DNA from: a virus
IMG/VR virus record: IMGVR_UViG_3300007276_000419
Span: 1-20,070 of that record
Length of the DNA: 20,070 nucleotides
Direction: 5' to 3' (one strand)
The stretch's first letter is position 1, and every line of letters starts with the position of its first letter. Position numbers and translations under genes: made by a program. The notes below the pieces were generated by a model. It made no database searches, was not told where the DNA came from, and was given only the letters and a program-made list of their open reading frames with translations. Below, piece by piece: positions 1-7,209 of the stretch.

Positions 1-2
1 AC

Positions 3-620
3 GCTGCTCCAACTTACTCTTTTGCCAATGATACAGACTTAGGTATGTATTCTAGTGGAGCGGGGTCACTTAGATTTACTAGTGGTGGTTACCACGCAGC
101 ATCTATAGGTGCTTCTGATGCTAACAATGGTACTATTTATGCTGAATATGCCTATAGTTTTATAGGTGACACAAATACATTTATCTACAATGGGGCAGCC
201 GACCAAATAGGTTTTGCTACAGGAGGAAGCGTAAGAGGTAGATTTTATGATGGTGGACTTATATTAGACCAGTTAGGGAGTACTTCAGGTACTGGCTTAG
301 TTGTTGATGGTTCAAATGTAGTACATAAAGCTACATCATCTAAAAAATATAAAAGAAATATAGTTGATATAGCTTTAGACTCAAATAAAGTATATGATTT
401 ACGACCTGTAGACTTTGAATGGAACGAAAAATCAGCTACAGATGGTAAGAAAGATATTGGTTTAATAGCAGAGGAGGTAGTAGAAATATTTCCTCAAATA
501 GTAAATTATAATAAAGATAACAAACCTGAAAGTGTTTCTTATGACAAGCTATCAGTAATATTACTAATGGAAATGAAAAAACTAAAAGAAGAAATAGAAA
601 AACTAAAGGAGAATAACTAA
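3..620 (+). CDS. Tail fibre/spike C-terminus with S74 intramolecular chaperone domain (5' truncated)
   Basis: The frame is open to the left edge, so the first ATG at 45 is probably internal. The upstream codons read TYSFANDTDLGMY, a short repeat common in phage fibres just before the chaperone domain. Counting from the ATG at 45, residues 1-90 are Gly/Ser/Thr-rich beta-structure-like fibre. Residues 98-106 (SSKKYKRNI) fit the peptidase S74 consensus, in which Ser98 and Lys103 would be the self-cleavage dyad. Next come GLIAEEVVEIFP (139-150) and a Lys/Glu-rich helix (174-190). In known members (endosialidases, T5 L-shaped fibre) this domain trimerises the fibre and then cuts itself off. It marks the end of the tail module. 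Receptor specificity cannot be judged because the N-terminal part lies outside the window. Confidence 0.88.
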   Translation, partial: AAPTYSFANDTDLGMYSSGAGSLRFTSGGYHAASIGASDANNGTIYAEYAYSFIGDTNTFIYNGAADQIGFATGGSVRGRFYDGGLILDQLGSTSGTGLVVDGSNVVHKATSSKKYKRNIVDIALDSNKVYDLRPVDFEWNEKSATDGKKDIGLIAEEVVEIFPQIVNYNKDNKPESVSYDKLSVILLMEMKKLKEEIEKLKENN

Positions 621-814
621 TGGCTGATACTACAATAACAGTAACTTTTACTGAAGCACAGTGGACTAGAATAGTTGCGGCATCTGCCCACATAAAAGGG
701 GTTGGAGAAACAGGGGATATTGATGCTAACTATTTGTCTACTAGATGGAAAAAACAAATAAGTGACTATGTACAAGACTACGAAAAAAGCCAAGCGTCAG
801 TTGACAATTTCTAA
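620..814 (+). CDS. Small unknown protein following the tail fibre gene
   Basis: Encodes 64 residues. The ATG shares one base with the fibre stop codon (TAATG), with an AAAGGAG ribosome-binding site at 605-611 inside the fibre gene, so the two are very likely translationally coupled. The protein starts MADTTITVTFTEAQWTRI and is soluble, mixed alpha/beta in look, with no membrane segment or catalytic motif that I recognise. Tight coupling to the fibre suggests a small virion or fibre-assembly accessory protein, but this is context only. Its 3' end overlaps the next gene by about 50 nt. Confidence 0.7.
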   Translation: MADTTITVTFTEAQWTRIVAASAHIKGVGETGDIDANYLSTRWKKQISDYVQDYEKSQASVDNF

Positions 815-1157
815 GATCGTCCAACATCGCCAAGACAATCCATTTGATACCCTACAAGAAATAGGAGAAGCCTTTGGGTTTACTCGACAATATATCTATA
901 AGGTTCTAAAAAAGAACAACATGCCAACTTTACGTGTAAAAAAACGAAAAGTAAATTATTGTTTAGCTTGTAATGAGCCAATACTAGTTGGTACTAGTAA
1001 AATCCATAGGGGTAAATGTAGACATTCTTACTATAATATTAAAATAAAGTGTGCTTTTTGCAAAATTCCTTTCTACAAAAAACGTTACCGAAAAGATCAG
1101 TATTGTAGCGTGTCTTGTGCTGGTAAAGGTAGTTCAGAAAAAGCCTTCTTTAAGTAA
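762..1157 (+). CDS. Helix-turn-helix plus double zinc-finger protein
   Basis: Encodes up to 131 residues. The frame begins with GTG at 762; an ATG at 768 (residue 3) is an equally good start. Either choice overlaps the preceding gene by about 50 nt in another frame. Residues 27-56 (DTLQEIGEAFGFTRQYIYKV and following) read as a helix-turn-helix. Two Cys clusters follow: C67-x2-C70-x15-C86-x-H88 and C97-x2-C100-x14-C115-x3-C119. The second resembles the YCSxxC zinc fingers seen in phage HNH and DNA-binding proteins, but no HNH catalytic core is visible. The protein is very basic. It lies just upstream of a sigma-like factor, so DNA binding with a regulatory role is the likeliest reading. An accessory homing-endonuclease-like protein is the alternative. 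Confidence 0.72.
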   Translation: MTMYKTTKKAKRQLTISKIVQHRQDNPFDTLQEIGEAFGFTRQYIYKVLKKNNMPTLRVKKRKVNYCLACNEPILVGTSKIHRGKCRHSYYNIKIKCAFCKIPFYKKRYRKDQYCSVSCAGKGSSEKAFFK

Positions 1158-1191
1158 TTGTTTTTATTGAAAAAATTGATAGTATTTAAGT
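1158..1191 (+). promoter_or_regulatory. Possible promoter for the sigma-like gene (leaderless transcript)
   Basis: In this 34-nt gap TTGTTT (1158-1163) lies 16 nt from TAGTAT (1180-1185), a passable sigma-70-type pair. Initiation 6-7 nt after the -10 box would fall on the A of the ATG at 1192. No Shine-Dalgarno sequence precedes that ATG. Together these fit a leaderless mRNA, but in AT-rich DNA such matches arise often by chance. Confidence 0.3.
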
Positions 1192-1701
1192 ATGGAAATA
1201 AACAACGATTTAGTTATTCAATGGGAACCAAAAATTCAAAAAATGGTTTCTAATTCATTCGTTGTTGGGTTAGATAAAGAGGATTTAGCACAAGAGTTAA
1301 GAATTGCCCTAATAAAAGCAGCTCGTGCTTATGACGAATCTAAAGGAGCTATATTTCACACCTATCTACATACATCATTAGTTAATACTATTAGGACTTT
1401 GATTACTAAAGCACAAAGAAGACCGATGGCTAGGAGTATAGATCTTACATTCGATGACTCTAGTGTTATGCCTAAAGAAATAGCAAACGCTATGATTGAA
1501 CCAAAAAACTATACTGAGGAAATAGAAGCAAGATTATGGGTGCATGCTCAAGGATTAAGTGCTAAAGAACAGGTATTTCTTGAGTTAAAATTAGAAGGTC
1601 TAACTATGGAAGAAATTACCGAAGATTTAGGGGAATCAGCTTATAAAGTTAGACAATCTTTAAGGGAAAAGTTAAAAGAATTATCAGATAAAGATGCCTA
1701 G
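1192..1701 (+). CDS. Phage sigma-70 family factor (sigma-like, regions 2 and 4)
   Basis: Encodes 169 residues, much shorter than a primary sigma factor. Residues 29-75 match region 2, with DLAQELRIALIKAARAYDES followed by KGAIFHTYLHTSLVNTI, the sigma-70 pattern that binds core RNA polymerase and the -10 element. Residues 121-163 match region 4: LSAKEQVFLELKLEGLTMEE is followed by a helix-turn-helix ending VRQSLREKLKEL, which would contact the -35 element. Regions 1 and 3 are absent, as in ECF and phage sigma factors. The likely role is to redirect host polymerase to phage promoters, perhaps late ones. No Shine-Dalgarno sequence is visible before this ATG, unlike most neighbours. The downstream gene overlaps by 8 nt. 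Promoter targets are unknown. Confidence 0.82.
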   Translation: MEINNDLVIQWEPKIQKMVSNSFVVGLDKEDLAQELRIALIKAARAYDESKGAIFHTYLHTSLVNTIRTLITKAQRRPMARSIDLTFDDSSVMPKEIANAMIEPKNYTEEIEARLWVHAQGLSAKEQVFLELKLEGLTMEEITEDLGESAYKVRQSLREKLKELSDKDA

Positions 1702-1927
1702 AAGAACAAGACGTATGGGAAACCTCATACGAAAGAAAAAGAAAATAACAACCGTTACAGAAACTTTCAGAGTATTAGCTGAAAAAAACACTGATCTATG
1801 GTTAGAAGCTGAGTTTAATACTTTTGATGAAGCAAAGGCTTTTATTGACAGTCTTATGCCTAATGATATACACTACTATATATATAACGATAACAATAGA
1901 GTACTGTATAGTAGAGAAGGTGATTAA
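1694..1927 (+). CDS. Small basic unknown protein
   Basis: Encodes 77 residues from the ATG at 1694, which overlaps the sigma-like gene by 8 nt. A second in-frame ATG at 1715 (residue 8) is preceded by AGAAGAAC and could be the true start. The N-terminus is strongly basic (RRTRRMGNLIRKKKK). The rest is a compact mixed alpha/beta stretch: VTETFRVLAEKNTDLWLEAE, then FDEAKAFIDSL, then a Tyr-rich strand. No known family is recognised. The position between a sigma-like factor and the replicative helicase suggests an early accessory protein, nothing more specific. Confidence 0.62.
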   Translation: MPRRTRRMGNLIRKKKKITTVTETFRVLAEKNTDLWLEAEFNTFDEAKAFIDSLMPNDIHYYIYNDNNRVLYSREGD

Positions 1928-3187
1928 ATGTCTAACCCAAGTTATGAATTTATAGAGTCAGCCATTATTTTTGGTTTAACCGACTATGATAAATTAAAAT
2001 CTTTTACATATCATTCTAATGATTTTGCTAAACATGGAGATGCCTTTAAGTTTATTGGGAATTATTTAGATAAGTACGAACAATTCCCCAGTGAAGAGGT
2101 TTTAGTAGAGAATTTTCCTACTTTAAACCCATCAGCTAAAACTCAATCATTTGAATATTCAGTTGATATATTTAAAAATCAAGTTTTACAGAGAGCCGTA
2201 GTTTCGACAGTTCAACAACAACGTGAGTTAGTAAAAGAAGACCCAAAACAAGCTTTGTCTAATATAATGAGTGGGCTTTCTGACGTGAACTTAGTATATG
2301 ACGAAGACATTCAAACCTATGATGATGGTGAAACAGACCGATTAGCAGAATGGAGAGAAAGAACTCGTCGAAGAAAAATGGGCGAGGGCTTAATGGGAGT
2401 ACCTACAAGTTTTAAATTTATTAACCAAGCAGGTATAGGATGGATGCCGGGAGAATTGATTGCGGCTTTTGCAAGACCCACTATAGGTAAGACTTGGTTA
2501 TGTGTTCACTCAGCAGCTACAGCAGTTCATAATGGATACAAAACACTGTTAATATCTACTGAAATGCCTAATACCCAAATTGCAATGAGGCTAGATGTAA
2601 CCCTTGCAAAACTAAAAGGGTACGATTTTTCCCATAGAGCTTTACGGCATGGGGAAGAGATTGATGTTGATTCATATATTAAGTTTTTAAAAGAGGCTAA
2701 CAAACAATCTTTGTTGATTTGTGATGGTGTCGCAGGTCAGACCGGAGTATCCTTAGAATCTATAGCGGGACTAATTCGGAAACATAACCCAAAATTTGTG
2801 GTTATTGACGGAGTTTATTTACTTACTACAAAAGACACCAATAAAGCAGCGTGGGAGCAATCTCACGGTATATTCTATGGACTAAAAAATTTAGCCATAT
2901 CAACCAATACACCCATCATGGTATCAACACAAGCAAACAGAGACGCTGAAAATGTTTATGTGCCACCATCGGCTGCTCAAGTAGCCTTTGGGGACGCTTT
3001 GATAAGATCAGCAGACGTTGCAGTAGCTTTAGCTAAGGTCGAACACCACGAAGATAAGAGACTTGTACAGTTTCAGAAGTATCGGGACGGAGAGTTAGCA
3101 ATAGATAGCATAGTGATGCAGTGGGGTGTTAATAATGGTACAATAGAAGAAATCTCAGACTTTGAATGGGATAACGATAATTTTTAA
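1928..3187 (+). CDS. dnaB: Replicative DNA helicase, DnaB/T7 gp4-type RecA fold
   Basis: Encodes 419 residues, shorter than bacterial DnaB (about 470). The ATG directly abuts the previous stop, with AGAAGG at 1915-1920. Residues 1-115 form a helical DnaB-N-like domain. The helicase domain has Walker A A182-RPTI-GKT189, the STE motif with E212 as likely catalytic base, Walker B FVVID (D294), the H3 strand MVSTQANRDA (331-340) and KYRDGE at 384-389, where K384/R386 fit the motif H4 lysine/arginine-finger positions. It should act as a hexamer unwinding DNA at the phage fork, with the primase encoded just downstream as a separate protein. The protein ends FEWDNDNF, an acidic tail with terminal Phe like that of T7 gp4, which binds the polymerase there. 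Confidence 0.93.
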   Translation: MSNPSYEFIESAIIFGLTDYDKLKSFTYHSNDFAKHGDAFKFIGNYLDKYEQFPSEEVLVENFPTLNPSAKTQSFEYSVDIFKNQVLQRAVVSTVQQQRELVKEDPKQALSNIMSGLSDVNLVYDEDIQTYDDGETDRLAEWRERTRRRKMGEGLMGVPTSFKFINQAGIGWMPGELIAAFARPTIGKTWLCVHSAATAVHNGYKTLLISTEMPNTQIAMRLDVTLAKLKGYDFSHRALRHGEEIDVDSYIKFLKEANKQSLLICDGVAGQTGVSLESIAGLIRKHNPKFVVIDGVYLLTTKDTNKAAWEQSHGIFYGLKNLAISTNTPIMVSTQANRDAENVYVPPSAAQVAFGDALIRSADVAVALAKVEHHEDKRLVQFQKYRDGELAIDSIVMQWGVNNGTIEEISDFEWDNDNF

Positions 3188-3199
3188 AGGAGGTTAAAA

Positions 3200-3394
3200 A
3201 TGGGAATTTTTTCATGGATAGCCGGTAATAATGACGATCAAATAGTTGTTACTACAGGCAGAAGTAAAGGAAAAGGAAAGCCTATAACAAATATAACTGT
3301 TGGCGACATAAAAAGACGAAGAGTTATAGATGAGAATGGTTTTGAAAATAAACTAGTTATTTTTCTTACTAAAACAAAGAAAAGAACAGAATGA
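3200..3394 (+). CDS. Small basic unknown protein between helicase and primase
   Basis: Encodes 64 residues behind one of the best ribosome-binding sites in the window (AAAGGAGG, 3187-3194). It starts MGIFSWIAGNNDDQIVVTT, has a Gly/Lys-rich GRSKGKGKP stretch that could contact nucleic acid, and ends TKTKKRTE. No family is recognised. The last four bases form an ATGA overlap with the primase gene, so the two are translationally coupled. A replisome accessory role is plausible by position only. Confidence 0.68.
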   Translation: MGIFSWIAGNNDDQIVVTTGRSKGKGKPITNITVGDIKRRRVIDENGFENKLVIFLTKTKKRTE

Positions 3395-4251
3395 TAGATT
3401 GGTACTCAGCTTTATTGAGACATGGGATAGACGTAGAACATCAAGATGAGATACTACTAAACTGTCCTTTTCACGAAGATAGAAGGAAGTCGTGTGCTCT
3501 TAATTTAGAAAAAGGTGTGTGGATATGCTTTGCTGGATGTGGGCAAGGGGGACTAAAGTCTTTTATCCAAAAATATTCAGGCAGATCTTGGACTGATATA
3601 AATGCTGAGTTTGAAGTAGAAGAGTTAGACCTTGATTTATCTTTTTTAGATGAGTATCAACCTGAAGAGAAAGAATCAGTTTTAGTAGAGCCTGATGATC
3701 AATCAGGTGTCCCAGACAGTCATTGGATATATGATAGAGGCTTTTCTAAAAATTTGATTAACAAGTGGGACTGTAAAGTCAATAAATTTGGGGACTTTAT
3801 GATACCCGCAAAAAATAAAGAAAATAATAATTTAGGTTGGATCTATAGAAGACTCCAAGCAATTCCTAAGTATATGTTTTCTAAAGGGTTTTCTAAGTCT
3901 CAAACACTGTTCGGTATAAATCAAATTATAGATACAGATAGATTATTTATTGTTGAGGGGGCTTTAGATTGCATGTGGTTACATCAACATGGATACTCAA
4001 GCGTAGCAATCCTAGGTGCTTCTGTTTCAAAAAAACAGTTAGACCTTATAAGTTCTTTAAATCCGGGTGAGGTTGTGTTGTCGCTAGACAATGATACCGC
4101 TGGACGAAAGGGAATTGATAAAGCTACATTTGACATGAAAGATCGATTTCTGCTATCATATTTAAAGTTACCTAAAAAATATAAAGACGTTCAAGAGATA
4201 AGAGATAAAGAAACGTTAAGTAGGGTAATACAAAACGTAACAATATTTTAA
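3391..4251 (+). CDS. DNA primase, CHC2 zinc finger plus Toprim
   Basis: Encodes 286 residues, a compact DnaG-type primase without a helicase domain. The N-terminal zinc finger is C25-PF-H28-x17-C46-x3-C50, followed by GQGGLKSFI. The last Cys pair is spaced C-x3-C rather than the usual C-x2-C. Toprim motifs are LFIVEGALDC (185-194, with E189) and VVLSLDNDTAG (228-238, with D233 and D235), the metal-binding acidic residues that join ribonucleotides. Residues 110-180 would be the RNA-polymerase subdomain. It would make RNA primers for lagging-strand synthesis with the helicase encoded upstream. The start overlaps the previous gene by 4 nt (ATGA). C-terminal residues 250-286 form a short Lys-rich helix that could dock on the helicase. 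Confidence 0.9.
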   Translation: MIDWYSALLRHGIDVEHQDEILLNCPFHEDRRKSCALNLEKGVWICFAGCGQGGLKSFIQKYSGRSWTDINAEFEVEELDLDLSFLDEYQPEEKESVLVEPDDQSGVPDSHWIYDRGFSKNLINKWDCKVNKFGDFMIPAKNKENNNLGWIYRRLQAIPKYMFSKGFSKSQTLFGINQIIDTDRLFIVEGALDCMWLHQHGYSSVAILGASVSKKQLDLISSLNPGEVVLSLDNDTAGRKGIDKATFDMKDRFLLSYLKLPKKYKDVQEIRDKETLSRVIQNVTIF

Positions 4252-4263
4252 TAGGAGAATATA

Positions 4264-4944
4264 ATGAGTGGAATAGCTAGGATTCAAAAAAGAATAGACA
4301 ATTCTAGAAAACCTGCCGCTTCTAACAATGCTCCCGGTAAGGAATTGTGGTTTAGGGATGGTGATCAAGTTTTCCTTTCTTCCATAGCTACTGGGTCTGA
4401 AGAAGACAAGTTTTTAGATGAGATTTATTTATACACATTAAGAATAGGTAATGGTTTTACAAACGTCTTAAAAGATGACAGAGTAGATACAAGTGCCATT
4501 CCAGATGAGAATAGACCATCACATAAGTTTGCTATATGGGCATACATTCATAATGTAATACATACAGAGAAACGAAATGATGATTGGGTAGAAATTGAAG
4601 GACCCGCTGGTAAGAAAATGTACAGAGAAGATATTAACGATTTTAGGATTATATCTTTAAGCTTCGGAAGAAGTGATTACATTTGGAACCAGTTGGTAGA
4701 TGTGTATAGTGATTGGGGAGCTTTGAATAAAGGCGTTATTAGAATAAAAAGGACCGGTCAAGGAATGTATGACACGTCCTATTCAATTACAGGAACTCCT
4801 AAGACGGATGAAATTCCAGAGGACAAAAAGTCTGAAGTTGACGAACTTCCATTAATCAAGGATTATTTCTTTGATAGATACGGTGTTTTTAATGTACCTG
4901 AAGGTGGGCTTGATACTGAAGATAAAGACGACGAACTATTTTAA
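4264..4944 (+). CDS. Probable single-stranded DNA-binding protein
   Basis: Encodes 226 residues; AGGAGA (4253-4258) sits 5 nt before the ATG. No enzyme motif is present. The basic, Ser/Pro/Asn-rich N-terminus (GIARIQKRIDNSRKP) is followed by beta-rich sequence with many aromatics (FRDGDQVFLSSIATG, KFAIWAYIHNVIH, RIISLSFGRSDYIWNQL). This fits a nucleic-acid-binding domain with stacking aromatics. The C-terminus is acidic and ends EDKDDELF. An acidic tail with a terminal Phe is characteristic of T7 gp2.5 and bacterial SSB, where it recruits partner proteins. The position between primase and polymerase supports the call. Sequence identity to a named SSB family is not obvious to me, so the call rests on tail and context. 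Confidence 0.72.
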   Translation: MSGIARIQKRIDNSRKPAASNNAPGKELWFRDGDQVFLSSIATGSEEDKFLDEIYLYTLRIGNGFTNVLKDDRVDTSAIPDENRPSHKFAIWAYIHNVIHTEKRNDDWVEIEGPAGKKMYREDINDFRIISLSFGRSDYIWNQLVDVYSDWGALNKGVIRIKRTGQGMYDTSYSITGTPKTDEIPEDKKSEVDELPLIKDYFFDRYGVFNVPEGGLDTEDKDDELF

Positions 4945-4956
4945 GAAAGTTCTGTT

Positions 4957-6927
4957 TTGTCTGTAATTACTAATGACACATTTCAAAGTGGTATTGACGT
5001 ACTAAAGTCGGTTTTAGAGGTAGACCCGACTTTAGTCGTTGACGTAGAAACTAACGGCTTAGAACCCTACAAAAATAATCAAATTTGTGGCATAGGTATA
5101 GGTCAAACGGATTATTTAGGACTATCTCAATACTATCCATTTCGACATCATCAAGGAGAAAACCTCACCCCAGACAAATTACAGAGTCTTATTGCTTTAC
5201 TAAACAAGAATGTTAAGTCTTATGTAGGTTACAACTTGAAATTTGATCTACATTTTCTAGAAAAAGAGGGACTGGAAGTTTTAAGTAAAAAACTTTTAGA
5301 CGTTATTGTTATGGTTCGTCTTATTGAGCATTCAGACACTAAAGATCTTGCACTAACCCCTACTGGTAAAAGAAATTATGGGGAATCAGCAATTCAATAT
5401 GATATTGATACTAAAAAGGTTTTGAGATCAAACAAATGGAACAAAGATTTTTCAATGGCACCCCCTGATATACTGGGGGAATACTGTAAAAAAGACGTAA
5501 TTCTTACTGCCCGATTATATACTGACTATTTGAAACAAATTAAACGTTCAAAACAAACTAGGATATTTGAATTAGAGTGTGACTTAACAAAGGTTTTATA
5601 TAAAATGGAACAAAAGGGTATTACCATTGATACTCAATATGCTAAAACATCAAAAAACTTAATTACTAATAGGCTAAATGAGGTTCAATCTGAGATATAC
5701 CAGTTAGCTGATAAAGAATTTAATGTGTCTAGTCCTGCCCAAATAGGGGAAGTGTTCTCCGGGATGGGTATTTCCTCTCCCGTTAAGACCCCAAAAGGAC
5801 AAGATTCTTGGAGTGAAGCAGCTTTAGTTAACATAAACCATAGACTAGCAGGTCTCATCAGACAGCATAGGACCCTAGGGAAGCTCGTATCTACTTATAT
5901 AGACCCTTACATCGATACAGACGTAATGCACACCTCTTTCTGTAATTGGGGCACCTCTACAGGGAGATTATCTAGTAGGGGACCGAACCTACAAAACATA
6001 CCTAGGAATCATTTTAAGTTAATGGAAAGAGATTTATCAGAAGAAGAGAAACTAGAAATAAAGAACAAGATTTCTGCTACTGTTGGGGCTAAAGGAATGT
6101 CTATGAATCAAGACTTGTCTGACGAGGTATTAAAAACTTGGTCTTTTGTAGGGGATGAGTCCTATGAAAGCTCTGACACCAACCAGATAGCCATAAGAAG
6201 ATTGTTTGTCCCCAGAAGAGGGTACTCGTTAGTAGCTTTTGACTACAGTCAAATGGAAGTACGGGTATTTATGTCTTACTTTAGGAACAAAACTATAAAT
6301 GAAATTTTAAATAAGAATGATGTAGACTTCCATTCAGAGGCTGCGAAGTTGGCATTTAATGTTGATGAGTCATCTGAAAAATTTAAAGAGTATAGACAAG
6401 CAGCTAAAGCAATAACCTTTGGTACAATTTATGGTATTGGTAATAATAAACTGTCTCAACAATTGAATACTACTCCTAAAGAGGCTGGAAAATATAAGAA
6501 GCAATATTTTGCTGGTATGGAGGGATCTAAAGACTTTTTTGATGAGGTTGTCAAGACTGTCACAGTAAGAGGATGGATTAAAAATAGATATGGTAGAAAA
6601 TACAGGATAAACCCTGCCTTTGCATACAAAGGGGTTAATTATTTAGTACAAGGAACTAGTGCTGATTTGCTTAGTGAAAGAATGTTAGAAGTAGATAAGT
6701 ATCTTAAAGATAAAAAAAGTAACATTATATTACAAGTTCATGATGAGATTATCTGCGAAATACATGACACCGAATTACAAACTATTCCATATACTATAAG
6801 AGATATTTTACAAACAAATAGTTTGGATATTCCTTTACAAGTTGATATGGAAATTTGCAAGGGTTCATGGGCGGTGAAGAAAGACTTAAAGCCTATGACC
6901 TTTGATGATGTTATAGATTGGGATTAG
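4957..6927 (+). CDS. polA: DNA polymerase I family (Pol A) with 3'-5' exonuclease
   Basis: Encodes 656 residues from a TTG start at 4957. The next Met (residue 119) lies beyond two exonuclease motifs, so TTG is well supported. Exonuclease: D29-V-E31 (Exo I), N93-LKF-D97 (Exo II), Y176-CKK-D180 (Exo III), all intact, implying proofreading. Polymerase: TGRLSSRGPNLQNIPR (335-350), motif A DYSQME (429-434) with catalytic D429, motif B R480-x3-K484-x3-F488-x3-YG (492-493), motif C QVHDE (593-597) with D596/E597. There is no 5'-3' nuclease domain. F488 aligns with E. coli Phe762. About 50 residues (roughly 353-410) are inserted between LQNIPR and RRLFVPRRGYSL compared with E. coli Pol I. It is the phage replicative polymerase. 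Confidence 0.95.
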   Translation: MSVITNDTFQSGIDVLKSVLEVDPTLVVDVETNGLEPYKNNQICGIGIGQTDYLGLSQYYPFRHHQGENLTPDKLQSLIALLNKNVKSYVGYNLKFDLHFLEKEGLEVLSKKLLDVIVMVRLIEHSDTKDLALTPTGKRNYGESAIQYDIDTKKVLRSNKWNKDFSMAPPDILGEYCKKDVILTARLYTDYLKQIKRSKQTRIFELECDLTKVLYKMEQKGITIDTQYAKTSKNLITNRLNEVQSEIYQLADKEFNVSSPAQIGEVFSGMGISSPVKTPKGQDSWSEAALVNINHRLAGLIRQHRTLGKLVSTYIDPYIDTDVMHTSFCNWGTSTGRLSSRGPNLQNIPRNHFKLMERDLSEEEKLEIKNKISATVGAKGMSMNQDLSDEVLKTWSFVGDESYESSDTNQIAIRRLFVPRRGYSLVAFDYSQMEVRVFMSYFRNKTINEILNKNDVDFHSEAAKLAFNVDESSEKFKEYRQAAKAITFGTIYGIGNNKLSQQLNTTPKEAGKYKKQYFAGMEGSKDFFDEVVKTVTVRGWIKNRYGRKYRINPAFAYKGVNYLVQGTSADLLSERMLEVDKYLKDKKSNIILQVHDEIICEIHDTELQTIPYTIRDILQTNSLDIPLQVDMEICKGSWAVKKDLKPMTFDDVIDWD

Positions 6928-6928
6928 A

Positions 6929-7192
6929 ATGAAATTTAACGAAGAAGAAATAATAAAAGAAATTACTGAGTATGTAAGAAATACCTATGGAGAACATTAT
7001 AGTGAAGGGGATGTACAGACATTAGACTTTATAGAAGCGTGTGGCGATGCCGAAGCGTTCTGTAGAAGTAATATTTTGAAGTATGCCTCTCGTTATGATA
7101 AAAAAGGAACTCCTCGTAAAGATATTCTAAAGATTATTCATTATGCTATGTTGCTACTACACTTCAGTGATAAGAATAGTAAATTAGAATAA
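6929..7192 (+). CDS. DUF3310/SaV-like small protein
   Basis: Encodes 87 residues, one base after the polymerase stop. Residues 31-80 match the phage DUF3310 (SaV-like) pattern: TLDFIEACGDAEAFCRSNIL followed by KYASRYDKKG and KDILKIIHYAMLLL. The conserved N48, K51, Y52, R55, D65 and Y72 are in place. The family is widespread in phage early regions, and a related domain is reported in the T7 nucleotide kinase gp1.7. A role in nucleotide metabolism is possible but not shown by this sequence. It lies between the polymerase and a PD-(D/E)XK nuclease, consistent with the replication module. Confidence 0.7.
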   Translation: MKFNEEEIIKEITEYVRNTYGEHYSEGDVQTLDFIEACGDAEAFCRSNILKYASRYDKKGTPRKDILKIIHYAMLLLHFSDKNSKLE

Positions 7193-7209
7193 TACCTCAC
7201 ACACAAGAA

